This document shows, one piece after another, positions 1 to 5,684 of a DNA stretch of 7,179 nt (positions within the stretch are counted from its first letter, which is position 1; each line of letters starts with the position of its first letter). The notes under the pieces were generated by a model that worked only from the letters and a program-made list of their open reading frames with translations, searched no databases and was not told the origin of the DNA. This stretch comes from Frankiales bacterium. Its GTDB lineage: Bacteria > Actinomycetota > Actinomycetes > Mycobacteriales > SCTD01. The DNA lies in assembly GCA_025464795.1 (NCBI GenBank), contig JAODNB010000033.1, positions 1 through 7,179 of the forward strand, in the 5' to 3' direction. Both the position numbers and the translations under genes were made by a program.

Positions 1-960
1 CCGGGCGACGAGGTCCTCGACGACCGACTCCGTGGACCGACGCGCGACCTGCGCCTCGGCGGTCGGGAGCAGGCGGTGCGCGAGGACGGAGGAGGCGAGG
101 CCCTGCACGTCGTCCGGCAGCACGTAGTCGCGACCCTCGAGCGCGGCGAGAGCGCGAGAGGCCCGCAGCAGCTGCAGGGAAGCCCGGGGGGAGGCGCCGA
201 GCCGGAGCTCGGGAGCCTCGCGCGTCGCGGTCGCGAGGTCCACCACGTAGCGCTTCACCTCCGGGCTGACATGGACGCCACGGACGACGTCGATGAGCTT
301 GCGCACCTCGACGGCGTCGGCGACGGGTTCGAGGTCGTCCAGCGCCGCGGGCCCGCCGTGGGTGTCGAGCATCTCGATCTCGGCGTCGGCGCTCGGGTAG
401 CCCATGGAGACGCGCGCTGTGAAGCGGTCCCGCTGCGCCTCGGGAAGGGGGTAGGTCCCCTCCATCTCGATGGGGTTCTGCGTCGCGATCACCATGAACG
501 GGGCCTCGAGCTCGTACGTGGTGCCGTCGACCGTGACCTGCCGCTCCTCCATGGCCTCCAGCAGGGCGGACTGCGTCTTCGGAGAGGCACGGTTGATCTC
601 GTCACCGACGACCAGGTTGGCGAACACCGCGCCGGGCTTGAACTCGAACTCGTGGGACTCCAGGTCGTAGACCGAGACACCCGTCACGTCCGAGGGCAGC
701 AGGTCAGGCGTGAACTGGATCCGGCGCACGGAGCAGTCGATGGAGCGAGCCAGGGCCTTGGCCAGCATCGTCTTGCCGACACCGGGGACGTCCTCGATGA
801 GCAGGTGCCCCTCGGCAAGCAGGACCACCAGGGCCAGGCGGACCACCTCGGGCTTGCCCTCGATGACCTTCTCGACGTTGCCGCGGATGAGCGCTGCGGC
901 TTCGAGCAGGTCGTCCAGACCAGCGGCTGAGCCGTCTCCAGCGCTCGCGCGTCGTGCCAC
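1..960 (-). CDS. moxR: MoxR-family AAA+ ATPase (C-terminus off the left edge)
   Basis: This gene encodes a cytoplasmic MoxR-type AAA+ ATPase; the family acts as chaperone-like ATPases, often with DUF58/VWA-domain partners encoded next door. 320 codons are visible and the frame is still open at base 1, so only a short C-terminal part is probably missing. Translated from the reverse strand, it shows a Walker A motif GVGKT (residues 60-64), a Walker B motif GDEINRA (119-125) followed by SALLEAMEER, a sensor-1 region IATQNPIEMEGTYPLPEAQ (158-176) with RDRF after it, and a sensor-2 region GASPRASLQLLRA (255-267). These are hallmark MoxR signatures. The start is GTG at 960-958: it is the only ATG/GTG/TTG between the upstream in-frame stop (near 1105) and the conserved domain, and GGAGG lies 7 bases before it. 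It diverges from mraZ across a 467-base gap. The family is certain; the specific client or function is unknown. Confidence 0.95.
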   Translation of the reverse strand, partial: MARRASAGDGSAAGLDDLLEAAALIRGNVEKVIEGKPEVVRLALVVLLAEGHLLIEDVPGVGKTMLAKALARSIDCSVRRIQFTPDLLPSDVTGVSVYDLESHEFEFKPGAVFANLVVGDEINRASPKTQSALLEAMEERQVTVDGTTYELEAPFMVIATQNPIEMEGTYPLPEAQRDRFTARVSMGYPSADAEIEMLDTHGGPAALDDLEPVADAVEVRKLIDVVRGVHVSPEVKRYVVDLATATREAPELRLGASPRASLQLLRASRALAALEGRDYVLPDDVQGLASSVLAHRLLPTAEAQVARRSTESVVEDLVAR

Positions 961-967
961 CGGGGGT

Positions 968-972
968 CCTCC
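968..972 (-). promoter_or_regulatory. Ribosome binding site of moxR
   Basis: On the minus strand the bases read GGAGG, then seven bases, then GTG. This strong Shine-Dalgarno match fixes the moxR start at base 960. Confidence 0.8.
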
Positions 973-1022
973 AGGAGGGGTCAGGGACCGCCGTTCTGGC
1001 AGCGGCGGGGAAGTCGGCGGGA

Positions 1023-1063
1023 AGTCTGGCCGGAACGATCGAGTCTGGCACCAGGAACGATCG
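1023..1063. repeat. Composite direct repeat upstream of moxR
   Basis: Two copies of AGTCTGGC (1023-1030 and 1042-1049) alternate with two copies of GGAACGATCG (1032-1041 and 1054-1063). The order is A-B-A-B, with spacers of 1 base in the first unit and 4 in the second. The B elements start 22 bases apart, about two helical turns, and each carries the palindrome CGATCG. The array lies about 63-103 bases upstream of the moxR GTG, a usual place for an operator or activator site. The repeat is seen directly; a regulatory role is inference. Confidence 0.6.
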
Positions 1064-1091
1064 CACGTCGCCCACGGGTTGGCTGCGGACT

Positions 1092-1109
1092 GGTCACGAA
1101 TTCATCACC
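1092..1109. promoter_or_regulatory. Imperfect palindrome, possible operator
   Basis: The 18-base sequence GGTCACGAATTCATCACC matches its own reverse complement at 14 of 18 positions, with GAATTC at the centre (1098-1103) and GGT/ACC at the ends. It is a relatively AT-rich island in GC-rich DNA, about 130-150 bases upstream of the moxR start. Dimeric repressors often bind such sites, but no specific regulator can be named. Confidence 0.3.
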
Positions 1110-1354
1110 GGCACCCCCACGCCCTCGACCCCGGGACTCCCGAGCCGCGGGCCTGCGCCCCCGCGCACCCCACAACGCACCACGGCAGCGTCACCGCGAG
1201 CCGGGCAGGCCCGTCGTGAGCGTGGCTGGTCGAGGCGCAGCTGTCGTGCACGGCCGGATCAGCGCGCTTTTCGCAGCCCTCCGCCCCACCGAGCTCCACG
1301 CCGTCTGACCTGCGGTTTTGTCAAAGATTCCGGTGCGCGGGGCCCGGCGTGTCG

Positions 1355-1382
1355 TTGACAGTGGGTCAGAGTGGAGTAATGT
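1355..1382 (+). promoter_or_regulatory. Probable mraZ (dcw operon) promoter
   Basis: A perfect -35 hexamer TTGACA (1355-1360) is followed after 16 bases by TAATGT (1377-1382), which fits the actinobacterial TANNNT -10 pattern. Transcription would start near 1389, giving a leader of about 40 bases that contains the mraZ ribosome binding site. The spacer and -10 are overlaid by the MraZ-type boxes, as expected of an autoregulated promoter. Housekeeping sigma factor use is inferred from the hexamers. Confidence 0.7.
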
Positions 1383-1395
1383 GGAGCACATGGGA
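1361..1395 (+). promoter_or_regulatory. MraZ-box array (TGGRN repeats) over the mraZ promoter
   Basis: Successive units read GTGGGTCAGA (1361), GTGGAGTAAT (1371) and GTGGAGCACA (1381), with TGGGA (1391-1395) following. The TGGR cores begin at 1362, 1372, 1382 and 1391, so three are in exact 10-base register and the fourth is one base short. MraZ proteins are known to bind direct repeats of TGGGN at 10-base periodicity upstream of their own genes. Here the boxes cover the promoter spacer, the -10 and the predicted start point, so bound MraZ should block RNA polymerase. The repeats are seen directly; binding is inferred from the family. Confidence 0.75.
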
Positions 1396-1410
1396 GCCGC
1401 AGGGCTTGTC

Positions 1411-1420
1411 GAGGAGGGGG
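1411..1420 (+). promoter_or_regulatory. Ribosome binding site of mraZ
   Basis: GAGGAGGGGG ends seven bases before the GTG at 1428. It supports that start over the out-of-frame GTG at 1423. Confidence 0.75.
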
Positions 1421-1427
1421 CGGTGCC

Positions 1428-1859
1428 GTGTTCCTCGGTACGCACACCCCGAAGCTCGACGACAAGGGGCGGCTGTTCCTGCCCGCCAAGTTCCGCGAGG
1501 CCCTCGCCGAGGGCGTCGTGATCACCAAGGGCCAGGAGCGCTGCCTCTACGTCTTCAAGGCGGCGGACTTCGCCGAGCAGGCCGAGAAGCTCCAGACCGC
1601 ACCGATCACCGGGCAGGCCGCCCGGGACTACAGCCGCGTGTTCTTCTCCAGCGCCTCCGACGACGTGCCGGACGCACAGGGACGCATCCGCGTGCCGGCT
1701 CCGCTGCGCACCTACGCCGGGCTCTCCAAGGAGTGCACGGTCATCGGCATGAACACCCGGCTCGAGATCTGGGACTCCGCAGCCTGGACGGCCTACGAGG
1801 CCGAGAAGGAGCAGACGTTCTCCACGCAGTCCGAGGAGGTCCTGCCCGGGGTCTTCTAG
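1428..1859 (+). CDS. mraZ: Transcriptional regulator MraZ
   Basis: MraZ is the DNA-binding regulator encoded first in the dcw cluster; it forms ring-like oligomers and represses its own promoter. The protein has 143 residues, the usual family length. It begins with the canonical MFLGTHTPKLDDKGRL and carries two SpoVT/AbrB-like half-repeats, each marked by a D-x-(K/Q)-G-R core: DDKGR at residues 11-15 with LPAKFR following, and DAQGR at 82-86 with RIRVPAPLR. The second domain ends with RLEIWDSAAW (111-120). The start is GTG, because FLGTH is the conserved N-terminus and a GAGGAGG element lies just upstream. TGGRN boxes over the promoter fit autorepression. It is followed by a 162-base gap with a hairpin before rsmH, so read-through into the operon may be modulated. 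Identification is very secure. Confidence 0.97.
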   Translation: MFLGTHTPKLDDKGRLFLPAKFREALAEGVVITKGQERCLYVFKAADFAEQAEKLQTAPITGQAARDYSRVFFSSASDDVPDAQGRIRVPAPLRTYAGLSKECTVIGMNTRLEIWDSAAWTAYEAEKEQTFSTQSEEVLPGVF

Positions 1860-1890
1860 CCCGCTTCTTGCCGTCGGACCTCCGACCGCC

Positions 1891-1928
1891 CTCCCTCCTG
1901 GCACACCTTCCCCGGTGCCAGGCGGGGG
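1891..1928 (+). terminator. Hairpin in the mraZ-rsmH gap, possible attenuator or partial terminator
   Basis: CCTGGCAC (1897-1904) pairs perfectly with GTGCCAGG (1915-1922) around a 10-base loop. After one T/C mismatch the stem continues for five more pairs, including one G-U (1891-1895 with 1924-1928). No T-run follows, so it is not a classical intrinsic terminator, although actinobacterial hairpins often lack one. It starts 32 bases after the mraZ stop and could reduce read-through or stabilise the mraZ transcript end. The structure is seen in the sequence; the function is inference. Confidence 0.45.
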
Positions 1929-1954
1929 AGCGGGCGGGGATCCGAAAGCAAGAA

Positions 1955-1972
1955 CCCGCACCACCCGCACCA
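1955..1972 (+). repeat. Short tandem repeat CCCGCACCA x2
   Basis: Two adjacent copies of CCCGCACCA lie at 1955-1963 and 1964-1972 in the mraZ-rsmH gap, between the hairpin and the rsmH start. No function is apparent. Confidence 0.5.
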
Positions 1973-2021
1973 CCCCCGAGGTCCGCGAGCCGAGGGGCAC
2001 CACCAACACCGAGGGTCAGCA

Positions 2022-2993
2022 ATGGGCAGCAGCAACTCAGACACCAGTGAGCCGGCACACGTGCCCGTGCTCCTGGAGCGCTGCGTGGGCCTGCTCGCCC
2101 CGTCGCTGGCAAGCCCTGAGAGCGTCTTCGTGGACTGCACGCTCGGCATGGGTGGGCACGCGGAGGCACTGCTCGCCCAGACGCCGGCGCGGCTCGTGGG
2201 CCTCGATCGCGACCCGGAGGCGCTCCGTCGTTCGAGCGCCCGCCTCGCGCCCTTCGGGGAGCGGGTCACCCTGGTCCACGCCGTGTACGACGAGCTGCCC
2301 GCTGTCCTGGGGGACCTCGGCCTGGCGAGCGTCCAGGGCATCCTGTTCGACCTCGGTGTCAGCTCACTGCAGCTCGACCAGGCCGACCGGGGCTTCTCGT
2401 ACGCGCAGGACGCTCCGCTGGACATGCGGATGGACCCGACCGCCGGCATCAGCGCGGCGGAGGTCGTCAACGGGTACGAAGGCAAGGCGCTGGCCCGGCT
2501 CCTCAAGGAGTACGGCGACGAGCGGTTCGCCTCCCGCATCGCCGACGCCATCGTGCGGGAGCGCGCCCGCCAGCCCTTCACCCACACCGCGCGCCTCGCC
2601 GAGCTCGTGCGTGAGTCCATCCCCGCTGCCACGCGCCGCACCGGCGGGCACCCGGCGAAGCGCACCTTCCAGGCCTTGCGCATCGAGGTCAACGACGAGC
2701 TCGGCGTCCTTCGCCGGGCGATCCCGGCGGCGCTCGACGCGCTCTCGGTAGGGGGACGCATCGTGGTGATGAGCTACCAGTCGCTCGAGGACAAGATCGT
2801 GAAGGCAGAGCTGGTCCGTCGCTCCACCTCAGAGGTCCCCGTCGACCTCCCGTTCGTCCCCGAGGGGGCGCAGCCCGAGCTCACGCTGCTGGTCCGAGGC
2901 TCTCAGCAGGCCTCCGAGGACGAGGTCGCCGCGAACCCGCGGGCGCAGTCCGTGCGGCTCCGGGCAGCCGAGCGCAGCCGGGTCGCGGCATGA
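2022..2993 (+). CDS. rsmH: 16S rRNA (cytosine(1402)-N4)-methyltransferase RsmH
   Basis: RsmH (MraW) uses S-adenosylmethionine to methylate N4 of cytidine 1402 in the decoding centre of 16S rRNA. The 323-residue protein is of normal family length. In order it shows the N-terminal HVPVLLER (13-20), SAM-binding motif I DCTLGMGGH (38-46), the acidic loop LDRDPEA (61-67), DLGVSSLQLD (110-119), GFSY (124-127), DMRMD (134-138), HPAKRTFQALRIEVNDEL (210-227), SYQSLEDKIVK (251-261) and the C-terminal NPRAQSVRLRAAER (305-318). SYQ replaces the SFH found in many other bacteria at the SLED motif. The ATG at 2022 has a modest GAGGG six bases upstream and gives the expected N-terminus. Its stop overlaps the next start as ATGA, so ftsL is probably translated by coupling. 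Identification is very secure. Confidence 0.97.
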   Translation: MGSSNSDTSEPAHVPVLLERCVGLLAPSLASPESVFVDCTLGMGGHAEALLAQTPARLVGLDRDPEALRRSSARLAPFGERVTLVHAVYDELPAVLGDLGLASVQGILFDLGVSSLQLDQADRGFSYAQDAPLDMRMDPTAGISAAEVVNGYEGKALARLLKEYGDERFASRIADAIVRERARQPFTHTARLAELVRESIPAATRRTGGHPAKRTFQALRIEVNDELGVLRRAIPAALDALSVGGRIVVMSYQSLEDKIVKAELVRRSTSEVPVDLPFVPEGAQPELTLLVRGSQQASEDEVAANPRAQSVRLRAAERSRVAA

Positions 2994-3649
2994 GCGCCAT
3001 GTCGGTAGGGACGACAGGCAGCTCCGCGAGGACCTTCGCGATGCCGCTGCGCAGCCCGCTCGCCAAGCCGGCCCCCAAGAAGGCGCCGTCCCTGCGGCTC
3101 GTCCCGCAGCGCCGGTCCTCCGCTGCGAAGGCCCCCTTCGTCGTGGTCGTGGTGACGCTGCTCGTCGGCGGCCTGCTGGGGCTGCTGCTGCTCAACACCC
3201 TCGTGGCGCAGGACAGCTTCACGCTGCACGACCTGAACAAGAACGCAAAGGCCCTGCAGCAGCAGGAGCAGGACCTCGCCCGGCAGGTCCAGGCGCTGCA
3301 GGCACCCGCTCAGCTGGCCGCCGAGGCCAGCAAGCTCGGCATGGTCGCCGGCGGACCGCCCGCCTTCCTGCGGTTGTCGGACGGCAAGGTCCTGGGCCAG
3401 CCGAGCGCTGGGGCTGCTGCACCCGTTGTCGTCCTTGCCAAGCCCCAGACGCCGAAGCCGGCAGTGAAGCCGGCTGTGAAGCCGGCTGTGAAGCCGGCTG
3501 GGCCCACCGGGTCGACCACGTGGACCGGGCCCAAGCCCGGCACGAAGCCGACCACGACGGCAACCACCAAGACCACCAGAACCACCCGGACGACGACGAC
3601 CACGAAGACCACGAAGCAGCCGACCACGACCACGGGAGCTCACCGGTGA
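2990..3649 (+). CDS. ftsL: FtsL-like divisome membrane protein with Thr-rich C-terminal tail
   Basis: This is a single-pass membrane protein in the position and with the architecture of actinobacterial FtsL, which joins FtsB/FtsQ and activates the septal synthase FtsW-FtsI. Of 219 residues, 1-49 are basic with no acidic residue (cytoplasmic by the positive-inside rule) and about 50-72 are a hydrophobic helix. A heptad-like, Gln/Leu-rich segment from about 78 to 106 suggests a short coiled coil, and KLGMVAGG (115-122) resembles the conserved L-G-M end of the FtsL/DivIC domain. After it come KPAV repeats (157-170) and a tail (171-219) in which 25 of 49 residues are Thr; these extend the protein beyond a minimal FtsL. 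The ATG at 2990 overlaps the rsmH stop; an in-frame ATG at 2999 is possible, and neither has a clear Shine-Dalgarno. The gene ends as GTGA with ftsI. FtsL sequences diverge strongly, so assignment rests on topology and gene order. Confidence 0.85.
   Translation: MSAMSVGTTGSSARTFAMPLRSPLAKPAPKKAPSLRLVPQRRSSAAKAPFVVVVVTLLVGGLLGLLLLNTLVAQDSFTLHDLNKNAKALQQQEQDLARQVQALQAPAQLAAEASKLGMVAGGPPAFLRLSDGKVLGQPSAGAAAPVVVLAKPQTPKPAVKPAVKPAVKPAGPTGSTTWTGPKPGTKPTTTATTKTTRTTRTTTTTKTTKQPTTTTGAHR
3455..3500 (+). repeat. 12-base tandem repeat encoding KPAV units in ftsL
   Basis: The unit AAGCCGGCTGTG occurs about 3.8 times (3455-3466 with one A for T, 3467-3478, 3479-3490, and a partial 3491-3500). It encodes consecutive Lys-Pro-Ala-Val units in the extracytoplasmic tail of the FtsL-like protein. 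Near-perfect identity at the DNA level suggests recent slippage expansion, so copy number may vary between strains. Confidence 0.85.
3634..3638 (+). promoter_or_regulatory. Ribosome binding site of ftsI
   Basis: GGGAG lies seven bases upstream of the GTG at 3646, inside the last codons of the ftsL-like gene. It supports the GTG over an in-frame upstream ATG at 3520. Confidence 0.6.
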
Positions 3650-5661
3650 CCCCTCCGCAGCCGCCTCGCCGCCCTGCTCCTGGTCGCCCGTCCGCACGTC
3701 CCGCTCCCCGGCCTGCCACCCGCACGACCGCACGCACCGCGCCCCGGGCCACCACGCGGACCGCCACCCGGAGCACTCGGCCGGCAGAGCGACCGACCGC
3801 ACGGCCCACCGCACGGCCCACCGCGCGCCAGGCCGCTCCACGACCGGCCGCAGCCCGCAAGCCCGCGGGACGCAAGCCCGCCGCCCGTCGTACTCAGCCC
3901 CTGGGTCGGCCGGCGTTCCGGCTGCGATCCGGGCTGGTCCTGCTGGGCCTGGTGGTGCTGCTGCTCGCCAGTCGACTGGTGCAGCTGCAGGGGTTCCAAC
4001 CCGCCGCCTACGCCGCGGGTGCCGGCGTCAACCGCACGCAGGAGCGACTGCTGCCCTCGCAGCGCGGTGAGGTCATGGACCGCAACGGCAACCCGCTCGC
4101 GCTGTCCGTGGTCGCCAAGAACATCTACGCGGAGCCGCAGACCATCGCGAAGTCGGTGTGCCAGCAGGGCGTCACGGAGCCCTGCGACGCCAAGAGCATC
4201 GCCGAGGTCGTCGCGCCGATGCTCGGCCTCGACGTCGCGAAGGTGACGGCGCAGCTGTCGAGCAGCAAGCACTTCGTCTACCTCAAGCGGGCGGTCGATC
4301 CCGCGCTCGCCCAGCAGGTCATCGACAAGAGCCTTCCGGGCATCGGTCAGGAAGCGACGTCGAAGCGGGTGCACCCGTCGCACGACCTCGCCGCAGGGGT
4401 CCTCGGGTTCACCAACTTCGAGGGCATCGGTCAGGCCGGGGTCGAGATGGCACTGCAGAAGGTGCTCGCCGGCAAGGACGGCAAGACGGTGGCGCGCTTC
4501 GACTCCGCCGGTCGGGTCATCCCCACCGGCACCGACAGCCACATCGACCCCATCGCCGGCAAGGACGTCTCGCTCACCCTCGACCGCGACCTCCAGTGGT
4601 ACGCCCAGAAGCTCATCGCCGACCAGGTGGCCGCCACGCAGGCCAAGACCGGCACCGTCATCGTGCTCGACGTCAAGACGGGCCAGGTCATGGCCATGGC
4701 GACCGCCCCGACCTTCGACCCGGACAACCGGCCCTCCGGGGACTTCACCGCGAACCCTGCCATCAGCGACGTCTACGAGCCGGGATCGGTCAACAAGGTC
4801 ATCACTGCCGCAGCCGCGCTGACCGCGGGCATCGTCACACCGGCGACCGTGATCGACGTGCCCAGCACCTACCAGGTGTCGACCAAGCTCCTGCACGACG
4901 CCGAGAAGCACGGACTGGAGCACCTGACCTTCGCGGGGGTGCTGGCCAAGTCGAGCAACATCGGCACGGTCAAGGTCGCCCAGCAGCTGGGCTCGCAGAA
5001 GCTGTACGACATGATGCGGGCCTTCGGGTTCGGGGAGAAGACCGGCGTCGGGCTGCCCGGCGAGAGCAAGGGCCTCATCCCCAAGCCGGCCGATTGGTCC
5101 GGCACCTCGATCGCGAACATCCCGATCGGCCAGGGCATCTCGGTCGACGCGCTGCAGGTGGCCTCGGTCTACGCGACGGTGGCGAACGGCGGCGTTCGGG
5201 TCCAGCCGAACATCGTCAAGAGCACCCGAGACGCCAGCGGACGCGTCATCCCGTCCGCCGCTCCCAAGCAGCGCCGCGTGATCTCACCCGAGGTCGCCCT
5301 GCAGCTCCGGGAGATGCTGGAGTCGGTGGTGTCCGAGCAGGGCACGGCTCCGCTTGCTGCCGTCGCCGGGTACCGCGTCGCCGGCAAGACCGGAACCGCC
5401 CAGCGGGTCGCCACGAGCGGACCGCGGGCCGGCCACTACGACGGCACGTACACCTCGTCCTTCATCGGCATGGCTCCGGCGGACGCTCCGCGCTTCGTCA
5501 CGGCGGTGGTCCTGCAGGGCACCGGGGCCAAGGGCTACTTCGGGGGGCAGGTCGCAGCTCCCTTGTTCAGCAAGGTGATGGGCTTCGCCCTCCGCTCGTA
5601 CGACGTGCCACCGACCGGCACGATGCCGAAGCCGCTGCGCCTGTCGGCTGACCAGCCCTGA
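3646..5661 (+). CDS. ftsI: Septal peptidoglycan transpeptidase FtsI (class B PBP, PBP3/PbpB)
   Basis: FtsI is the membrane-anchored D,D-transpeptidase that crosslinks septal peptidoglycan together with FtsW. The protein has 671 residues. Residues 1-94 form a cytoplasmic low-complexity tail with 23 Arg, 2 Lys and one acidic residue. A transmembrane helix spans about 95-113. The PBP dimerisation domain starts near 130 with RGEVMDRNGNPLA (140-152). The transpeptidase domain carries all three active-site motifs: S381-V-N-K384 in YEPGSVNK, S436-S-N438, and K581-T-G in GKTGTAQ. No PASTA domain follows, and the protein ends in a short Pro-rich tail. The start is GTG, overlapping the ftsL stop as GTGA with GGGAG upstream. 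The frame is also open upstream to an ATG at 3520, but that would overlap ftsL by 130 bases. The only two cysteines are C172 and C180. The murE gene follows after 23 bases. Confidence 0.96.
   Translation: MTPPQPPRRPAPGRPSARPAPRPATRTTARTAPRATTRTATRSTRPAERPTARPTARPTARQAAPRPAAARKPAGRKPAARRTQPLGRPAFRLRSGLVLLGLVVLLLASRLVQLQGFQPAAYAAGAGVNRTQERLLPSQRGEVMDRNGNPLALSVVAKNIYAEPQTIAKSVCQQGVTEPCDAKSIAEVVAPMLGLDVAKVTAQLSSSKHFVYLKRAVDPALAQQVIDKSLPGIGQEATSKRVHPSHDLAAGVLGFTNFEGIGQAGVEMALQKVLAGKDGKTVARFDSAGRVIPTGTDSHIDPIAGKDVSLTLDRDLQWYAQKLIADQVAATQAKTGTVIVLDVKTGQVMAMATAPTFDPDNRPSGDFTANPAISDVYEPGSVNKVITAAAALTAGIVTPATVIDVPSTYQVSTKLLHDAEKHGLEHLTFAGVLAKSSNIGTVKVAQQLGSQKLYDMMRAFGFGEKTGVGLPGESKGLIPKPADWSGTSIANIPIGQGISVDALQVASVYATVANGGVRVQPNIVKSTRDASGRVIPSAAPKQRRVISPEVALQLREMLESVVSEQGTAPLAAVAGYRVAGKTGTAQRVATSGPRAGHYDGTYTSSFIGMAPADAPRFVTAVVLQGTGAKGYFGGQVAAPLFSKVMGFALRSYDVPPTGTMPKPLRLSADQP
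3796..3827 (+). repeat. 12-base tandem repeat encoding TARP units in ftsI
   Basis: ACCGCACGGCCC occurs twice in tandem (3796-3807 and 3808-3819), followed by a degenerate partial copy (3820-3827). It encodes Thr-Ala-Arg-Pro units in the cytoplasmic N-terminal tail of FtsI. Confidence 0.75.
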
Positions 5662-5668
5662 CGCGTCA
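5659..5668. promoter_or_regulatory. Perfect 10-base palindrome at the ftsI stop
   Basis: TGACGCGTCA is a perfect palindrome that begins with the ftsI stop codon TGA and ends 16 bases before the murE start. It could be a small operator next to a murE promoter, but it is too short to form a meaningful hairpin and may be chance. Confidence 0.25.
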
Positions 5669-5672
5669 CCGA

Positions 5673-5678
5673 TAGCCT
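5673..5678 (+). promoter_or_regulatory. Possible -10 element for a leaderless murE transcript
   Basis: TAGCCT fits TANNNT and ends six bases before the murE GTG. That is the spacing seen when transcription begins at the start codon itself, as in the many leaderless actinobacterial genes. No convincing Shine-Dalgarno precedes murE, which fits. The -35 is weak: CTGACC at 5648-5653 with a 19-base spacer. Confidence 0.4.
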
Positions 5679-5684
5679 CAGCAG

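Larger units (their letters stand above)
961..1427. other. Divergent intergenic region between moxR and mraZ
   Basis: These 467 bases separate the two divergent genes and should contain both promoters. The moxR-proximal part holds a composite direct repeat (1023-1063) and an imperfect palindrome centred on GAATTC (1092-1109). The mraZ-proximal end holds a recognisable promoter and MraZ-type boxes (1355-1395). Between about 1110 and 1350 I see GC-rich sequence with no convincing gene, RNA or strong hairpin. Short open frames there have no good ribosome binding site and no recognisable protein. I could not identify a convincing -10 for moxR: the likely minus-strand interval has almost no TA dinucleotides. 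Confidence 0.7.

Noticed and set aside
76..930. Long plus-strand open frame opposite moxR
   Set aside because: The minus strand in this interval encodes an intact MoxR with all motifs. The plus-strand frame is a high-GC shadow with no recognisable domain and no ribosome binding site.
1318..1323. TTGACA on the minus strand, facing moxR
   Set aside because: No TANNNT lies 16-18 bases downstream, and it would give a leader of over 300 bases. It is probably chance.
1110..1350. Possible small RNA or small protein gene in the divergent region
   Set aside because: No promoter plus terminator pair, tRNA-like fold, or ribosome binding site with a plausible short frame could be found.
1856..2761. Open frames on both strands overlapping rsmH and the mraZ-rsmH gap
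   Set aside because: RsmH explains the coding signal. The other frames are Ser/Arg-rich shadows and do not fill the gap with a plausible gene.
3455..3500. Short regular repeats resembling a CRISPR array
   Set aside because: The 12-base units are contiguous with no spacers, are in frame and encode KPAV repeats within ftsL.
3640..4923. 427-codon minus-strand open frame opposite ftsI
   Set aside because: It is antisense to FtsI, which has all catalytic motifs, and shows no family features.
4158..5651. 497-codon plus-strand open frame inside ftsI
   Set aside because: It is a shifted frame of ftsI, Arg/Gly/His-rich, without motifs.
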